Assembly: GCA_002404055.1 (NCBI GenBank) | Contig: DHIZ01000185.1 | Location: 2,885-9,903 of the forward strand | DNA from: Chloroflexi bacterium UBA4733 | GTDB taxonomy: Bacteria > Chloroflexota > UBA4733 | Reading direction: 5' to 3' | DNA length: 7,019 nt | Shown: positions 5,641 through 7,019 of the stretch, in pieces | How positions within the stretch are numbered: position 1 is the first letter of the stretch | Layout: each line of letters begins with the position of its first letter | Program-made: the position numbers and the translations under genes | Notes under the pieces: generated by a model | Databases searched by the model: none | The model's input: the letters and a program-made list of their open reading frames with translations, nothing else | What the model was told of the DNA's origin: nothing

Positions 5641-6958
5641 ATGTTCCGCCTCTAGGGAACGGATAGTGGGCGGCAAAGGCGAGGGTGGCGGCGGTGACGA
5701 AGACGGCGCGGATGCCGGCGAGCAGGAGGTAAGGGCCGTCGCGGTCGATGCGCAGGCCGAGTTTACCACCCAGGCAGCGCAGCCAGCGGACGGCCGGTTC
5801 GGGCCAGGCCAGGCCGAGGTGGTAGACGAACATGGCGGCGAGCAGGACCAGCAGGAAGAGGCGGCGCATACGCTCCAGCTTGCGCACGCGCATGTCCTCC
5901 ACGTCCAGGCCGTCCTCTTGATCGAAGCGGTAGGTGTGCTCGATCTGAGGGCGGTGGCGCCAGTCGGTATAGACCGTCTGCGCGTCCGCCGCTGAGCGGA
6001 TGGGGACGTTGGTGAGGAGCACCAAATCGCGATCCAGGTCGGGGTCGTGCGCGGTCAGCACCCACAGCGGCCACTCTTGGCCGGGCAAGCGGATCTGGAG
6101 CCAGCCGATCTCCACCATGACGCGTCGTTCCCGCCGCGCGTGATGGAACGCGACTTCGAGGCGCAACCCCAGCGGCACGGTCGCTACCAGGTCCGCCAAG
6201 GATTCCGTCTCCCAGCGGTCCAGGCGAGCGTTGTACACCTCGACCAGCCGGTTGAGATGGCTCGCCCGGACGACGAACTCGGCCTGAGCTTGCCGCACCT
6301 GCCCGAACAACTTCTGGTCATCAAGGCCGCTGTCACCCACGAAGCGCAACCGGCGCCGGGGGAACACCAGCCGCGTTGCCCGGATCGCCTGCCAGAGTTC
6401 CCGGTTCTCGCTGCGGAAGTCCTTCGCCCGATAGGAGAACCAGTGGGCGTAGCAGACGACCGGCGAGGGCAGATTGACCACCGCCGCCGTGACCGCCGGA
6501 TAGCCCGGGGTCAGTCGCTTCTCCCCGTCTGGTCCGGGCGGCGTGCTCTTCATGACGGTACTGACTGCCTCCAGCTTTTTGGTGTAGGGCTTCTCGAAGT
6601 TCACCGGGTCGAGCGCCACCACCAGATAGGCCGGGTTGGCCGCCGCCACCGCCTGGCGAGCGATCCGCACCAGGCCCCGCAGCAACTGCCGGTGGCCGAA
6701 GCGCCCGTTGGCGAGGAAGCGATAGATGCGCTTTGCCAGCGGCCAGGCATGCTCCTGTTCTCGCTCCACACCACGCGCCACTTCCGTTACCACCGGCGAC
6801 TGACTGCCCACGATCCCCTGCACCGCCTGCACCAGCACCCGCCGCAGCCGTTCGTCCGGCAACTCCGCCGCCACCGGCGCGAGAAACGCCGCCAGGGCTT
6901 CCTCTAACTCCACCACCGGCAGGTTGGCAATCGCGGCGGTATCCGCTATCTTGTCCAT
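5639..6958 (-). CDS. IS4-family DDE transposase
   Basis: A 439-residue transposase that should cut and join the ends of the surrounding element. Its RNase H-like core has the expected DDE acids: D117 in VVALDPVNFEKPY, D209 in FVGDSGLDD, and E340 in RHRPQIEHTYRF. A long beta-rich insertion lies between the second Asp and the Glu, and LLLTNVPI before the last block is typical of IS4-like enzymes. The Y-(2)-R-(3)-E-(6)-K signature appears as W333-R336-E340-Q347, so R and E keep their spacing while Y and K are replaced. A basic, then hydrophobic helix follows (RVRKLERMRRLFLLVLL). Start chosen at ATG 6958: GGAG lies 8 bases upstream, while the longer TTG at 7000 lies within a stem-loop. The frame is intact, so the enzyme may be active. 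The neighbouring 126-bp element has matching ends and is a likely substrate. Confidence 0.87.
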   Translation of the reverse strand: MDKIADTAAIANLPVVELEEALAAFLAPVAAELPDERLRRVLVQAVQGIVGSQSPVVTEVARGVEREQEHAWPLAKRIYRFLANGRFGHRQLLRGLVRIARQAVAAANPAYLVVALDPVNFEKPYTKKLEAVSTVMKSTPPGPDGEKRLTPGYPAVTAAVVNLPSPVVCYAHWFSYRAKDFRSENRELWQAIRATRLVFPRRRLRFVGDSGLDDQKLFGQVRQAQAEFVVRASHLNRLVEVYNARLDRWETESLADLVATVPLGLRLEVAFHHARRERRVMVEIGWLQIRLPGQEWPLWVLTAHDPDLDRDLVLLTNVPIRSAADAQTVYTDWRHRPQIEHTYRFDQEDGLDVEDMRVRKLERMRRLFLLVLLAAMFVYHLGLAWPEPAVRWLRCLGGKLGLRIDRDGPYLLLAGIRAVFVTAATLAFAAHYPFPRGGT

Positions 6959-6960
6959 GG

Positions 6961-7019
6961 CTCCGTCTCCGCTCGCCTTGGTTGCGTTCAACACCTCCAA
7001 GGTACAACGTCAGACGGAG
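6961..7019 (-). promoter_or_regulatory. Nested stem-loop covering the transposase translation start
   Basis: In the minus-strand transcript, CTCCGTCT (7019-7012) can pair with AGACGGAG (6968-6961), which ends 2 bases before the ATG and overlaps the ribosome binding site. Inside it CCTTG/CAAGG and GTTG/CAAC (tetraloop AACG) form further stems. IS10 and IS50 are known to hide the transposase start in this way when transcription enters from outside. That it works so here is inference. Confidence 0.45.

Larger units (their letters stand above)
5622..7019 (-). mobile_element. IS4-type insertion sequence, right end just outside the window
   Basis: The element begins with the end sequence at 5622-5640, encodes one transposase on the minus strand, and reaches the window edge. 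Its last 7 visible bases (GACGGAG, 7013-7019) match the bases entering the right terminal repeat of the 126-bp element (3453-3459). The remaining ~17 bases of the right end should therefore lie just beyond 7019, giving a total length of about 1.41 kb, normal for a single-gene IS of this kind. A target duplication cannot be tested because the right flank is missing. Confidence 0.8.

Noticed and set aside
6047..6907. 286-codon plus-strand frame opposite the IS transposase
   Set aside because: It is antisense to an intact transposase with clear DDE motifs and has low-complexity, His/Arg-rich composition.
1..7019. CRISPR array, tRNA or rRNA gene
   Set aside because: No regularly spaced repeats, no cloverleaf-like segment and no rRNA-like sequence were seen on either strand.

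Overview
This is a GC-rich, mostly bacterial-looking accessory stretch. The strong G/C preference at third codon positions, a ROK-family regulator, a phosphonatase-like HAD hydrolase and several insertion-sequence relics fit a high-GC soil or thermophilic lineage such as Chloroflexota/Thermomicrobia or Actinomycetota. That assignment is an impression, because no rRNA or other marker gene is present.

Layout, left to right. (1) 2-280, plus strand: the C-terminal end of an unrecognised protein entering from outside the window. (2) 281-498: a leader with a plausible extended -10 promoter and a clear ribosome binding site. (3) 499-1710, plus strand: one open frame made of two unrelated pieces. The first half is a tyrosine recombinase catalytic domain, broken just after its H-x-x-R box. 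It is joined in frame to the C-terminal part of an ISKra4-family transposase. Neither half has a full active site. (4) About 1725-1954: a short, apparently frameshifted relic of an unidentified gene. (5) 1955-3160, minus strand: a ROK-family winged-helix regulator. (6) 3161-3827: a gene-free stretch holding a 126-bp element with 20-bp inverted ends (3351-3476). (7) 5573-3828, minus strand: a two-gene operon, a D-2-hydroxyacid dehydrogenase followed by a phosphonatase-like HAD hydrolase. A good sigma70-type promoter lies upstream, with a palindrome in its spacer. (8) 5622 to the right edge: an IS4-type insertion sequence with its transposase on the minus strand. Its outer end is the same 19-bp sequence found at the end of the 126-bp element.

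How the parts relate. The dehydrogenase and HAD genes probably act in one small catabolic route. The HAD protein closely resembles phosphonoacetaldehyde hydrolase in its motifs, but the true substrate is not shown by the sequence. The ROK protein lies downstream on the same strand and is a reasonable candidate regulator of a carbon-source operon, though a link to this operon is inference. The operon sits between the IS on its upstream side and the small element on its downstream side. These share end sequences, so 3351 to just beyond 7019 may be, or may once have been, one mobile unit. The most interesting items are the in-frame recombinase/transposase chimera, the shared IS/MITE ends around the operon, and a nested stem-loop over the IS transposase start that looks like a block on read-through expression.
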